A DNA stretch of 64,000 bases from Actinomyces oris (GCF_001937445.1 NZ_MSKS01000013.1:1-64000); one strand, 5' to 3'; shown: positions 36,561-45,307, numbered from the stretch's first letter. The notes: a model not told the origin generated them from the sequence alone. Translations and numbers: made by a program.

Positions 36561-37268
36561 GTGATGAGTAGGAACACCCTAGGGCTCATCCCCGAAGGCG
36601 GCGTTATCGGGAGGCTCCCGTTCGAGGGTGAGTGGCTGACCGAGCGCAGTCCCACACGCCGCGTTCCCAGCCATGGGACTCACCTGTTCGCCACCACGTA
36701 CGCGTTTGACTTCGTCGCCGTCGACGACGATGGTCTCACGGCTCCAGCACGCAGCCTGCGTGCGCTCTTCACCCCCGAACCGCCAGAGCTCTTCCACGCC
36801 TTCGGCCGTCCCCTGTACTCGCCCGTTGCGGGAACCGTGGTCTCCGTTCACGACGGCGAGCCCGACCACGTGGCGCGCCGTTCCGTCCTGACTCGCATCC
36901 CGTACGGATTGAGTCAGCCCCAACGAATTCGGCAGGGACTTCCCGCCATCCCTGGAAACCACATCATCATCCAGGTTGCCGAGGGTCCTCATTGCGTGGG
37001 ACTCGTGCACCTTCAGCGAGGCTCCGTCCAGGTGTCGCCCGGCGACCGGGTGAGCGCAGGCGATCAGATCGGTCGATGCGGCAACTCCGGGAACTCCACG
37101 CAGCCCCACCTTCACATCCAAGCGATGGACAGCCCAGATCTCCGTACCGCGAAGGGGGTTCCGCTCCGTTTTGAGGAGTTCCGGCAATGCAGCCCGCAGC
37201 AGGGTACTCCCTGGGTACTTCGGCGACAGTCATGCCCCGAGCAGGGGGCGGTCGTCGCTCAACCTTGA
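36561..37268 (+). CDS. M23-family (LytM-like) metallopeptidase domain protein
   Basis: 235 aa. SHGTHLFATTYAFDF contributes the first metal-site His...Asp. GRPLYSPVAGTVVSV, GNHIIIQ and GDQIGRCGNSGNSTQPHLHIQAMD complete the peptidoglycan endopeptidase fold with the HxH pair. There is no signal peptide or membrane helix, so either it is cytoplasmic or the secretion route is not obvious. Three Cys are present in the last third. A broken copy of its N-terminal part follows directly. ATG 36561; the next codon is also ATG. Confidence 0.83.
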   Translation: MMSRNTLGLIPEGGVIGRLPFEGEWLTERSPTRRVPSHGTHLFATTYAFDFVAVDDDGLTAPARSLRALFTPEPPELFHAFGRPLYSPVAGTVVSVHDGEPDHVARRSVLTRIPYGLSQPQRIRQGLPAIPGNHIIIQVAEGPHCVGLVHLQRGSVQVSPGDRVSAGDQIGRCGNSGNSTQPHLHIQAMDSPDLRTAKGVPLRFEEFRQCSPQQGTPWVLRRQSCPEQGAVVAQP

Positions 37269-37282
37269 TATGACGTCATGGA

Positions 37283-37477
37283 ATGAGCCTCAGATCCGGC
37301 ACTCGGTGTCCCCTCGTCGGTCCGCGGCGACCCGATCGTGACGAGAAGCGGCTGACCGAGATCAGCCCCACGCGCCGCGTCCCGAGCCACGGGACCGACC
37401 TGTTCGCCACTACCTACGCGTTTGACATCGTCGCCGTCGACGACGACGGCCGCACGGATCCAGTGCGCTGCTCCTGA
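37283..37477 (+). pseudogene. Truncated second copy of the M23 gene
   Basis: From about base 37350 the translation reads KRLTEISPTRRVPSHGTDLF, then ATTYAFDIVAVDDDGRTDP, closely matching residues 26-62 of the preceding M23 protein at both protein and DNA level. It then stops at 37475-37477, before any catalytic HxH. The first ~20 residues do not match. It is the remnant of a tandem duplication or of a recombination between paralogues. Confidence 0.85.
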
Positions 37478-37588
37478 TCGGGGACGTACTTCTCCGGCGA
37501 GGACTGCGTTGTCCTGCAAACCTCTGAGATCCGGATGCAGTCGTCTGCAGGAGAAGTAAGTTCTGGACGGAGAACGCAGTCCCCGATC
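37476..37588. repeat. Compound inverted repeat behind the M23 fragment
   Basis: GATCGGGGAC (37476-37485) is complementary to 37579-37588. GGACTGCGTT (37501-37510) is complementary to 37573-37582, which overlaps the same right arm. ACTTCTCC (37488-37495) is complementary to 37550-37557, and TCCTGCA (37512-37518) to TGCAGGA (37547-37553). The arms compete for partners, so at least two alternative folds exist. It begins exactly at the stop of the pseudogene. Confidence 0.7.
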
Positions 37589-37609
37589 CGTGTCCTCAAG
37601 GGGCGGGCG

Positions 37610-38590
37610 TCAGCCGGGGATGGTACTGCCGTCGTCGCCCTCGCCCATACGGATCCGCCAACGTCCCGAACCACCGTCGGACTGAGAAGCAGCGGGCATG
37701 CGCACCATGCCCTCCTGGGCGATGGTCGACACCAGCCGGCCGGATGAGTCGAAGACCTGTGCGCGCGCCATGCCGCGGCCGCCCTGTGAGGAGGGGGAGT
37801 CCTGCACGTAGAGCAGCCAGTCGCCCATGTCCACGTCCCGGTGGAACCACTGGGCGTGGTCGAGGGTCGCCAGGCTCATGCCCTCGCTGCGCCAGGACAG
37901 TCCCTGGCTTCGCAGCACCGGCTCCAGCATCACCTGGTCGCACACGTAGGCCAGCAGCGCCCGGTGCACGGTCTGGGAGGTCTGCTCCGGGATGCGGCTG
38001 CGCGAGCGCATCCATAGGTGCTGGCCGCTGGCACGCTCCTTGGCGGGGCGCAGGTAGAGATTGCCCTCCACGTGCCTGAGGTCGAAGGCCGCCGTGCGCC
38101 CCAGGAAACGCGCCACCGGATGGTCGATGGTGCGGAAGATCTCCAGCGCGCTCGTTAAGTCCTCAGGGCGCGGAACTGAGGGGGCTGCGACATGGAGGTC
38201 AGCGCCCTCCTGCTCTTCCTGGAAGGAGGTGAGCATCGTCAGGATCGGCGTGCCCTCCTGGGAGGCGGCGGTGCGCCGTTGGGAGAAGGACCGCCCGTCG
38301 TGCAGGCGCTCGACGGCGAAGGTGATTGGCCTGTCGGGCTGCCCGCCCCTCATGAAGAAAGCGTGGACCGAGTGCGGCAGGCGTTCACCGTCACCGTCGT
38401 CCTCGATGGTGGCGGCTGCGGCGAGCATGCCCTGGGCCACCACCTGTCCTCCATAGACCCGGCCCGAGAGCTGGGGCAAGGAGTCCCCGGAGAAGATGTC
38501 CTCCCCATCACCCGCCGCCAGGCTGAGGATTCGGGTCACCGACCCGAGGGGCTCCTCCGTGGCGACGGGGACGGGGTATGGAGTTGTCAC
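37610..38590 (-). CDS. tesB: Acyl-CoA thioesterase II
   Basis: About 326 aa with two hotdog folds in tandem. Hallmarks: GRVYGGQVVAQGMLAAA, HSVHAFFMRGG, RLHDGRSFSQRR, and in the second half SLDHAQWFHR-like LATLDHAQWFHRDVDMGDWLLY, followed by ARAQVFDSSGRLVSTIAQEGMVR. It hydrolyses acyl-CoA to free acid and CoA. The GTG at 38590 has GGAGGAG eight bases upstream and overlaps the ptsI stop (GTGA), so its translation is probably coupled to ptsI. Confidence 0.92.
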   Translation of the reverse strand: MTTPYPVPVATEEPLGSVTRILSLAAGDGEDIFSGDSLPQLSGRVYGGQVVAQGMLAAAATIEDDGDGERLPHSVHAFFMRGGQPDRPITFAVERLHDGRSFSQRRTAASQEGTPILTMLTSFQEEQEGADLHVAAPSVPRPEDLTSALEIFRTIDHPVARFLGRTAAFDLRHVEGNLYLRPAKERASGQHLWMRSRSRIPEQTSQTVHRALLAYVCDQVMLEPVLRSQGLSWRSEGMSLATLDHAQWFHRDVDMGDWLLYVQDSPSSQGGRGMARAQVFDSSGRLVSTIAQEGMVRMPAASQSDGGSGRWRIRMGEGDDGSTIPG

Positions 38591-40284
38591 AGACCGAGCT
38601 CCTCCAGGATCGGAAGCTTGGCGCGCACTGCTGCGCGCGCGTCCTCGGCCGTCGCCGCGTCCAGGGCGATCCTCGCCAGCTCCTGGCACTCGGCGAGCGT
38701 GACGGACTTCAGGACGGCGTCGACATCCGGTAGCGCGCGTGCCGTCATCGACAGGGAGGCGACTCCCAGCCCCACGAGGACGGCGGCCAGTGCCGGGTCC
38801 GCCGCGGCCTCACCGCACACGCCCACCGGACGTCCCCTGTGGGAGGCCCCCTCGCACGCGGTACTGATCAGACGCAGAACGGCCGGCTGCCAGGCAGTGG
38901 ACAGATCCGCCAGCGAGGACAGCAGGCGGTCTGCCGCCATGACGTACTGGGTGAGGTCGTTGGTGCCCACGGAGGCGAAGTCGGCGTGCTCGAAGAGCTT
39001 GTCGGCCATGAGTGCGGCCGAGGGCACCTCGATCATCATGCCGGCCGTCTTCAGACCGTAGGAGCGGGCCTTCTGCGTGAAGGCCTCGGCCTCCCCGGCC
39101 GTGGAGATCATCGGGGCCATGACCCACACCTTGGCCTCGGTGGCGGCCTCGGCCTTGGCCAGGGCCTCGAGCTGGTGATCCAGGACCTCGGGGTCGCGGC
39201 GCGTCGTGCGGTAGGCGCGCACGCCGAGCGCCGGGTTGGCCTCGGTGGCGTCAGTCAGGAAGGGCAGCGGCTTGTCCGCGCCGGCGTCGAGAGTACGGAC
39301 CACGACCTTCTTCCCGGGGAACGCCTCCAGGACTCCCTGGTAGGCCTCCACCTGAGCCTCCACCGTGGGCTCCTCAGGCTGGTCCAGGAAGCAGAACTCG
39401 GTGCGGAACAGGCCGATGCCCATGGCTCCGGCCTCAGCGGCGCTACGGGCGCCGGCTGCGTCACCGACATTGGCCAGCAGCTGGACCTCGTGGCCGTCCT
39501 TCGTGGCTCCGTCGCCGTTGAAGACGCGCACGCGGGAGGCAAGCTCCCGCGCCCGGCGCAGAGCGTCCTCGGAGGGGTTGATGGTGATGCTTCCCTTAGT
39601 GCCGTCAACCAGGACGATGTCGCCGTCGGACAGCGCGTCGGTGACCTTCTCGCCGGTGCCGACGATCGCCGGCATGCCCAGCGCGCGCGCCAGGATCGCG
39701 GTGTGGGAGGTGGGGCCGCCCTCGGAGGTGATGAAGGCGATGACCTTCTCAGGGTCCAGCAGCGCGGTGTCGGCCGGGGCGAGGTCGGCCGCCACGAGCA
39801 CGAAGGGCTCAGGCAGGCGGGGGATCCCCGGCATCGGGGACTCGGTCAGGACGGCGACGATGCGGTCGCGGACGTCCTGGACGTCACGGGTGCGCTCGGC
39901 CATGTAGCCGCCCAGGGACTCCAGCATGGCGGCCAGCGTTCCCGCGGACTCCCACACGGCGCGCTCTGGGACCAGGCGCTTCTCGCGCACCATGGCCTGC
40001 GCCGTCGAGGTCAGGGTGGGGTCGGCGGCCATCTGCGCGGTGGTCTCAAGGAGGGTTCGGGCCTCGGCCTTGGCCTCGGCCGCGGACAGCTCCAGGCCCT
40101 TCTTGACCCGTTGGGCCGCCAGCGCGATGCGCTCGCACTCCTTCTCGATGTCGCGACTGGGCTCGAGGGTCGCGATCTCGGGCTCAGGAATGGGAGGTGC
40201 CATCCTGGCGACGGGGCCGGCCACAAGGCCAGGGCTCACACCGGTGCCGGACAGGGTTGTGGAGGTGGTGTCGGACACTGTCAT
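38587..40284 (-). CDS. ptsI: PTS enzyme I (PEP-protein phosphotransferase)
   Basis: 565 aa. Takes phosphate from PEP and passes it to HPr, starting sugar uptake by the PTS. The phospho-His is in GGPTSHTAILARALGMPAIVG (His194). The PEP-binding barrel shows LGIGLFRTEFCFL-like MGIGLFRTEFCFLD, PMISTAGEAEAF, SVGTNDLTQYVMAADR and the C-terminal catalytic Cys in VGVCGEAA. ATG follows GAGGAG. The HPr gene is not in the window. tesB follows with overlapping stop and start. Confidence 0.97.
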   Translation of the reverse strand: MTVSDTTSTTLSGTGVSPGLVAGPVARMAPPIPEPEIATLEPSRDIEKECERIALAAQRVKKGLELSAAEAKAEARTLLETTAQMAADPTLTSTAQAMVREKRLVPERAVWESAGTLAAMLESLGGYMAERTRDVQDVRDRIVAVLTESPMPGIPRLPEPFVLVAADLAPADTALLDPEKVIAFITSEGGPTSHTAILARALGMPAIVGTGEKVTDALSDGDIVLVDGTKGSITINPSEDALRRARELASRVRVFNGDGATKDGHEVQLLANVGDAAGARSAAEAGAMGIGLFRTEFCFLDQPEEPTVEAQVEAYQGVLEAFPGKKVVVRTLDAGADKPLPFLTDATEANPALGVRAYRTTRRDPEVLDHQLEALAKAEAATEAKVWVMAPMISTAGEAEAFTQKARSYGLKTAGMMIEVPSAALMADKLFEHADFASVGTNDLTQYVMAADRLLSSLADLSTAWQPAVLRLISTACEGASHRGRPVGVCGEAAADPALAAVLVGLGVASLSMTARALPDVDAVLKSVTLAECQELARIALDAATAEDARAAVRAKLPILEELGL

Positions 40285-40660
40285 GTGGTGCTCCTCATCG
40301 GAGACGAATGGGGATCATCGCTCATTGTGCCCCGATTGTGGTCGGAAAGAGGCATTTCCGCCAGGGGAATAACGATCTCCTCTGCGGCGGCGTCGAGGCA
40401 TCTATCGCGTTCTCGTAAGGTTACGTGAGTGAGCGCCGTCATGCGAGGAAGGTTCTCCGGTGCTGCCGTCCGCTGCCGTCTCCCGTGCGGCAGGCGCCCG
40501 CGGCTTCCGTGCACGTGCGTCTTCCTGCCGACCGGAGCTCTTCGCCGCGGATCCCGCGGAGGTGGGATAAAGTGATCGTGAGCACGAAGGACCTCAGCTG
40601 CCCGACCACGCGCATGACAGACGGGGATTGCACGAGGACGGGAACCGGGAAGGAGAAGCC
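40285..40660. other. Divergent promoter region between ptsI and an EIIB gene
   Basis: 376 bases. Must hold promoters for ptsI (minus) and the EIIB gene (plus). A plus-strand frame from 40425 to 40664 lacks a ribosome binding site and any family signature. GATAAAGTG at about 40567 could be a -10-like element for EIIB. No DasR-like site was found here. Confidence 0.4.
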
Positions 40661-40888
40661 ATGAGTACTGCATCAGACATCGTCGCCGGTCTCGGCGGCC
40701 AGGAGAACATCACCGACCTCGAGCCGTGCATCACGCGCCTGCGCGTCGAGGTAACCGATCAGACGAAGGTTGATGAGGAGGCGCTGCGAGCGGCCGGTGC
40801 CTTCGGCGTGGTGCGTTCGGGCCGCGTCGTCCAGGTCGTCGTGGGGCCCACGGCGGACAACCTCGCCTCAGAGATCGCAGCTCTCTGA
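40661..40888 (+). CDS. PTS glucose/GlcNAc-type EIIB, stand-alone domain
   Basis: 75 aa. DIVAGLGGQENITDLEPCITRLRVEV carries the phospho-Cys in EPCITRLR, followed by AAGAFGVVRSGRVVQVVVGPTADNLASEI. It is a complete EIIB of the glucose superfamily with no EIIC or EIIA attached. ATG 40661 follows GGAAGGAGAAGCC. It resembles the second EIIB in the window (44140-44370). It is divergent from ptsI. Confidence 0.93.
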   Translation: MSTASDIVAGLGGQENITDLEPCITRLRVEVTDQTKVDEEALRAAGAFGVVRSGRVVQVVVGPTADNLASEIAAL

Positions 40889-41324
40889 CTGATCGCCTCC
40901 GTTCCCGGACGGTCTGCATGGTCGCCCGGCTCCAGTGCCTTCAGCATGGAGCCGGGCGATCTGCCTTCGCCCGCACGGCGGTCGGGCGCATGCCGGCAGC
41001 GGGACCCCCGGTCTCGCCGTCTGGTCAGCCGCCTGCCGACCGGCTGTGGGGTCTTGGGCACGCGTTCCCCGAGCTGCTCATCGGTAGTGGCGCCATCGTG
41101 CGGCCTCATGGTGAAACAGTTGCAGCAAAACGTCAGGAGATACGGTGCGGCGGGTGCACAACCCTCAGCCGTTAGGGCACACTTGGACACTGCTAGTCCT
41201 GCTAGCGCCCGCGTTCCGATCCGACCCATCCATCCCCAGGGGTGATGGCGGAGGGCAACCCTGCTCCACGCCCGCTCCATGGCGCTCTATCGCACATCTG
41301 CTCACGCAAGGCTGACCCACGCAC
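40889..41324. other. Intergenic region upstream of malQ
   Basis: 436 bases with no credible gene. Two possible operators: TTGCAGCAA (41120-41128), a LacI-like half-palindrome, and GCTAG-TCCTG-CTAGC (41192-41206), an inverted repeat next to TTGGACA, which could be a -35 element. GC-rich frames here give low-complexity proteins. Confidence 0.35.
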
Positions 41325-43538
41325 ATGAACGAGTTCAACGACGACCTGTTACCTGCTTCCGAGAGCCTCAAGCAACTGGCTGAGGCGCACGGTGTCTCCA
41401 CCGAGTACTGGGACTATCACGGCAACCTTGCCTCTCCCTCAAGCGCCACTCTCAGGGCCGTACTAGCCGCGTTAGGGGTGAACACCCACTCCGAGGAGGA
41501 GATCGGGCGCGCTCTGCGAGAGGTCGAGGACGCCCCTTGGCGGCAGGCGCTTGCCCCCACAGTCGTCACGCGCGGCGGTGTGGAGTCCACCGTCCCCGTC
41601 TACGTTCCCGACGGCGCCAAGGTGCGGGTGCGCGTCGAGCTCGAGGACGGGGAGGTCCGTGAGCTGACTCAGACTGAGGACTGGACCGTGCCCCGGGAGG
41701 TGGACGGCGTCAAGCGCGGCCGCGCCTCCTTCATCCTCGGAGCCGATCTGCCCCTGGGGTGGCACCGGCTCATCGCCGAGGTCAGCCCCGGCTCCACTGA
41801 CCAGGCGGCCCCGCAGGGGGCTCATGCCGCGGCGCCCGCCGACGGCGAGGCGGAGACCATCACCGTGACCTCGGCGCTGGCGGTCACCCCCAACCACCTT
41901 GATCTGCCCGAGTCTCTCGGCGATCGAGGCTGGGGAGTCATGGCCCAGCTGTACTCGACCCGCTCGCGCGGGTCGTGGGGGACCGGTGACACCGACGACC
42001 TCACCGAGCTCGCCGCCTTTCTGGGGGACCAGGGGGCTGACTTCCTGCTCATCAACCCGCTGCACGCGGCTGAGCCGGTGGCGCCGATGACCTGCTCACC
42101 TTACTTGCCGGTGACGCGCCGCTTCGTCAACCCCCTCTACATCCGGCCGGAGAACATCCCCGAAGTGGCCCGCTTGTCCGGCCCCAAGCGCTCGCTGGTG
42201 CAGTGGGCCTTCGAGGAGGTCAAGGACAGCGACCTCAGCGCCGAGCCGATCGACCGCGACGCGGCGTGGAAGGCCAAGCGCGAGGCCCTCGAGGTTATCT
42301 TCGCGGCCGGTCGCTCCTACTCTCGCCAGCGGGACTTCGAGCGCTTCCGTGCCGAGCAGGGCGAGGGACTGGAGCGCTTCGCCCTGTGGAGCGCGCTGGT
42401 GGAGAAGCACGGGCCCCTGGACACCTGGCCCGCCACGCTGCGGGAGGCGGACTCCGCCTACGTCGCCAACGAGGCGCACCAGCTGGCCGAGCGCATCGAC
42501 TTCTTCGCCTGGCTGCAGTGGATCGTCGACGAGCAGCTGGCCCGTGCCCAGGCTGAGGCTCTGGCTTCGGGGATGGCCCTGGGCATCATGGATGACCTCG
42601 CGGTGGGAGTGCACTCGCAGGGAGCTGACGTGTGGTCCAACCCGGAGGCCTTCGCCTCCGGAGTCACCGTGGGGGCTCCGCCGGACATGTACAACCAGCA
42701 GGGGCAGAACTGGTCCCAGCCGCCGTGGAACCCTCAGTACCTGGCGCGCAGCGCCTACGCCCCCCTGCGTGACATGGTGCGCACAGTCCTGCGCCACGCC
42801 GGCGCGCTGCGCGTGGACCACATCATCGGCCTGTTCCGCCTGTGGTGGATCCCTGAGGGCATGGGGGCGGACCACGGCGCCTACGTGCGTTACGACCATG
42901 AGGCCATGCTCGGCGTCGTGCTCCTGGAGGCATACCGGGCCGGTGCCGTCGTCATCGGTGAGGACCTGGGAACCGTGGAGCCCTGGGCGCGCGACTACCT
43001 GGCCAGTCGTGGTGTGCTGGGAACCAGCGTCCTGTGGTTCGAGAAACAGCACGACGGCTGGCCCCTCCAGCCTCAGGACTACCGCAGGCTTGCCCTGTCC
43101 ACGGTCAACACCCATGATCTTCCCCCGACTGCCGGTTACCTGGCTGACGAGCACGTCGATCTGCGTGAGCGCCTCGGCCTGCTCACGGAGCCGGTCGAGC
43201 AGGTGCGCACCGAGGCGCGCATCGAGCGCGACCGGATGACCGCCCGACTGCGCGAGCACGGCCTGCTGGGGGACGCCCCCACCGAGCGTCAGGTCGTGGA
43301 GGCCCTGCACCGTTACGTGGTGTGCACTCCCTCGGTCCTGGTCGGCGTCGCCCTGGTTGACGGCGTGGGGGAGCGGCGCGCTCAGAACCAGCCCGGCACC
43401 GACCAGGAGTACCCCAACTGGCGGATCCCTCTGGCCGACGGCGCGGGCGAGGTCGTCCTGGTCGACGACCTGCCCGAGAACGCACGCCTGGGCAGCCTGC
43501 TGAGCGCCGTACGCGACGAGATGGCTTCTCAGGACTGA
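41325..43538 (+). CDS. malQ: 4-alpha-glucanotransferase (amylomaltase)
   Basis: 737 aa GH77 enzyme that moves alpha-1,4-glucan segments between maltodextrins. An N-terminal ~170-residue extension with beta-sandwich-like segments, usual in actinobacterial MalQ, precedes the barrel. Catalytic-region motifs are ALRVDHIIGLFRLWWIP (about residue 498), VIGEDLGTVEPWARDYL (about 545) and STVNTHDLPPTAGY (about 595). Start at ATG 41325. It lies among PTS genes but transcribes alone; a 13-bp hairpin follows. Confidence 0.96.
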   Translation: MNEFNDDLLPASESLKQLAEAHGVSTEYWDYHGNLASPSSATLRAVLAALGVNTHSEEEIGRALREVEDAPWRQALAPTVVTRGGVESTVPVYVPDGAKVRVRVELEDGEVRELTQTEDWTVPREVDGVKRGRASFILGADLPLGWHRLIAEVSPGSTDQAAPQGAHAAAPADGEAETITVTSALAVTPNHLDLPESLGDRGWGVMAQLYSTRSRGSWGTGDTDDLTELAAFLGDQGADFLLINPLHAAEPVAPMTCSPYLPVTRRFVNPLYIRPENIPEVARLSGPKRSLVQWAFEEVKDSDLSAEPIDRDAAWKAKREALEVIFAAGRSYSRQRDFERFRAEQGEGLERFALWSALVEKHGPLDTWPATLREADSAYVANEAHQLAERIDFFAWLQWIVDEQLARAQAEALASGMALGIMDDLAVGVHSQGADVWSNPEAFASGVTVGAPPDMYNQQGQNWSQPPWNPQYLARSAYAPLRDMVRTVLRHAGALRVDHIIGLFRLWWIPEGMGADHGAYVRYDHEAMLGVVLLEAYRAGAVVIGEDLGTVEPWARDYLASRGVLGTSVLWFEKQHDGWPLQPQDYRRLALSTVNTHDLPPTAGYLADEHVDLRERLGLLTEPVEQVRTEARIERDRMTARLREHGLLGDAPTERQVVEALHRYVVCTPSVLVGVALVDGVGERRAQNQPGTDQEYPNWRIPLADGAGEVVLVDDLPENARLGSLLSAVRDEMASQD

Positions 43539-43600
43539 TGTCACTCGGTCAGCGCCCGCCGGATCGGGCGGGCCGGAGTCGGGTGAACTGCTGAGATGCT

Positions 43601-43635
43601 GTGGTCCCGGCCGTCGTACTGGCGGCCGGGACCAC
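43601..43635. terminator. Bidirectional terminator between malQ and the EIIA gene
   Basis: GTGGTCCCGGCCG (43601-43613), 9-base loop, CGGCCGGGACCAC (43623-43635). Perfect 13-bp stem lying between two convergent stops. Confidence 0.85.
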
Positions 43636-43681
43636 ACGTTGTTGCGGGCGAGGCCCGATGGAACCGGACCCGCGTTCGGGT

Positions 43682-44143
43682 CTACGCCCAGGTCATGAGC
43701 GTGTCGCCGGCTGCGACTGTGCGGTCGGGAGACACCGGCTCCAGGTCGGACTCATCGCCCTCCAGAGCGATGACCGGGACGATCGGGTTGAGCCCACCGG
43801 CCTCGATCTGAGCGGGGGACCAGCTGATGATGGGGCTGCCCGCTTCGACTCTCTGCCCCTCATCGGCCCGGAGAGTGAAGCCGCTGCCCCCCAGACTCAC
43901 GGTGTCCAGCCCCAGGTGGACCAGGACGCTGCGGCCGTCATCGTTGGTGATGACGTAGGCGTGGGGGTGGATCTTCATGACGGTTCCGCTGATCGGTGCC
44001 AGGGCGCTGACCTCGTCCCCGCCAGCGGGGTCCGGGGTGATGGCCACCCCGGGGCCGACGATCTTGCCGGAGAAGACGGGGTCGGGAACATCGCTGAGGG
44101 CGACGACGACGCCGGATACCGGCGACTGGACAGTCAGGCTCAC
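43682..44143 (-). CDS. PTS EIIA, glucose (Crr) type
   Basis: 153 aa. LTVQSPVSGVVVALSDVPDPVFSGKIVGPGVAI, then SGTVMKIHPHAYVI with the accessory His, and VLVHLGLDTVSLGG with the phospho-His, are the standard EIIA-Glc motifs. It passes phosphate from HPr to an EIIB. GTG 44143 overlaps the stop of the upstream EIIB gene (GTGA), so the two domains are made together in equal amounts. Confidence 0.95.
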   Translation of the reverse strand: MSLTVQSPVSGVVVALSDVPDPVFSGKIVGPGVAITPDPAGGDEVSALAPISGTVMKIHPHAYVITNDDGRSVLVHLGLDTVSLGGSGFTLRADEGQRVEAGSPIISWSPAQIEAGGLNPIVPVIALEGDESDLEPVSPDRTVAAGDTLMTWA

Positions 44144-44370
44144 CGCAGGTCCTCGATATCCTCTGCGATCGTGTCCGCGTTGGGGCCGACCACGACCTGC
44201 ACGATATCGCCGAGCTTGACGACCCCGTGCGCTCCTGCGGCCTTCAGGGCCGCCTCGTCCGCGAGGGAACCGTCCTCCAGCTCGCAGCGCAGCCGCGTGA
44301 TGCAGGGCTCGATCTCCACGATGTTGTCGAATCCTCCGAGGGCGTCGACGATGCTCTGTGCCTGAGACAT
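44140..44370 (-). CDS. PTS EIIB, glucose/GlcNAc type (second copy)
   Basis: 76 aa. SIVDALGGFDNIVEIEPCITRLRCEL with the phospho-Cys, then AAGAHGVVKLGDIVQVVVGPNADTIAEDI. ATG 44370 is preceded by CCAGGAGGAACCC. First gene of an EIIB-EIIA pair. The matching EIIC is probably the frameshifted gene at 45568. A DasR-like operator candidate lies 118 bases upstream. Confidence 0.94.
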   Translation of the reverse strand: MSQAQSIVDALGGFDNIVEIEPCITRLRCELEDGSLADEAALKAAGAHGVVKLGDIVQVVVGPNADTIAEDIEDLR

Positions 44371-44487
44371 GGGTTCCTCCTGGGTCTGCCCGGGGTGTGC
44401 CGGGCTCGGTGGGTGATGGTGCCGAGATGAGGCGTCAGGACGCGGGGGAGGTGCAGTCAGGTGCGGCACCTTCGCCGGTACCGGACT

Positions 44488-44503
44488 AATGGTCCATACT
44501 AGT
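44488..44503 (-). promoter_or_regulatory. DasR/NagR-like operator candidate upstream of EIIB-EIIA
   Basis: On the minus strand ACTAGTATGGACCATT matches 12 of 16 positions of the DasR-site consensus ACTGGTCTAGACCACT (from memory). It partly overlaps a second palindrome, GTACC-CCAT-GGTAC (44502-44515). It lies between the end of the GntR gene and the EIIB start, where an operator for the EIIB-EIIA pair is expected. Confidence 0.5.
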
Positions 44504-44563
44504 ACCCCATGGTACAGGGCGCTTGGAGGTTGTCCAGTACTGACCTGCAACAGCCCGATAAGG

Positions 44564-45307
44564 CTACGAGCGGTCGGGGCGGAAGGCGGGTTTGGGGGCG
44601 GCCACCGGGACCCACAGGGTGTAGCGGTCGGCGCGGAACAGGGTGCGCGAGTAGTCGATGGCACAGTGCTCGTGGAAGGTGCGCCGGGTGATGTCCAGCG
44701 TCGGGGCTCCCTCCTGGACGGAGAGCAGCGCTGCTTCCTGGGCCGTGGCCGCGTGGGCCTCGATCACGTCCTCACCCCACTGCGGCGCCAGGTCGGCCTG
44801 GGTCAGCTCGGCGTAGACCGAGAAGTTAGGGTTGGTGCGCAACAGATTGGGTAGGAGTGCTGCGGGAATCCAGTTCTCCTCGATCGCCATGGGGATGGCG
44901 TTGGCTGTCAGTAGGCGACGCAGGTGATGAACCTCGGCCCCGGCCTCGAGCTCGAGCGCCTCCGCCACGGTCTCACTGGAGGCGATGGTCTCGGCCTGCA
45001 GCATGACGACGCCGGGCTCCATCCCGCGGCGTTGCATCTCCTGGGTGAAGGAGGTCAGCCGGACCTGCAGGTCGAGCTTCGGGGGCGCCACGAACGTTCC
45101 CTTGCCCTGGTGGCGCTCCAGGACACCGTCAACGACGAGGGTGTCGATGGCTTGGCGCACGGTCATACGGGAAACCTCGAACTGCTCGCACAGCTCGCGC
45201 TCGGAGGGCACCGGGCTGCCGGTGGCGAGACCGTTCCTGACCAGGTCCAGCAGGTGATTGCGCACGATGACGTACTTTGCCGGCTTCTTACCTGCGTTTT
45301 TGGGCAT
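44564..45307 (-). CDS. GntR/HutC-family regulator with UTRA domain
   Basis: 247 aa. An N-terminal winged helix (LLDLVRNGLATGSPVPSERELCEQFEVSRMTVRQAIDTLVVDGVL) with RHQGKGTFVA is followed by a UTRA ligand domain (LTSFTQEMQRRGMEPG; IPMAIEENWIPAALLP; DITRRTFHEHCAIDYSRTLFRADRYTL). This is the DasR/NagR layout; such proteins sense GlcN-6-P-type ligands and control GlcNAc uptake. Placement between PTS genes supports that role. ATG 45307 follows GGGGAG. Confidence 0.92.
   Translation of the reverse strand: MPKNAGKKPAKYVIVRNHLLDLVRNGLATGSPVPSERELCEQFEVSRMTVRQAIDTLVVDGVLERHQGKGTFVAPPKLDLQVRLTSFTQEMQRRGMEPGVVMLQAETIASSETVAEALELEAGAEVHHLRRLLTANAIPMAIEENWIPAALLPNLLRTNPNFSVYAELTQADLAPQWGEDVIEAHAATAQEAALLSVQEGAPTLDITRRTFHEHCAIDYSRTLFRADRYTLWVPVAAPKPAFRPDRS

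Noticed and set aside
38839-40428. 529-aa open frame antisense to ptsI
   Set aside because: Gly/Arg/His-rich shadow frame without any family signature.
40425-40664. Second cysteine-type leader frame upstream of the EIIB gene
   Set aside because: It contains only one Cys-Cys pair, has no ribosome binding site, and the downstream gene is not linked to cysteine.
42096-43637. 513-aa open frame antisense to malQ
   Set aside because: Shadow frame; malQ motifs are on the plus strand.
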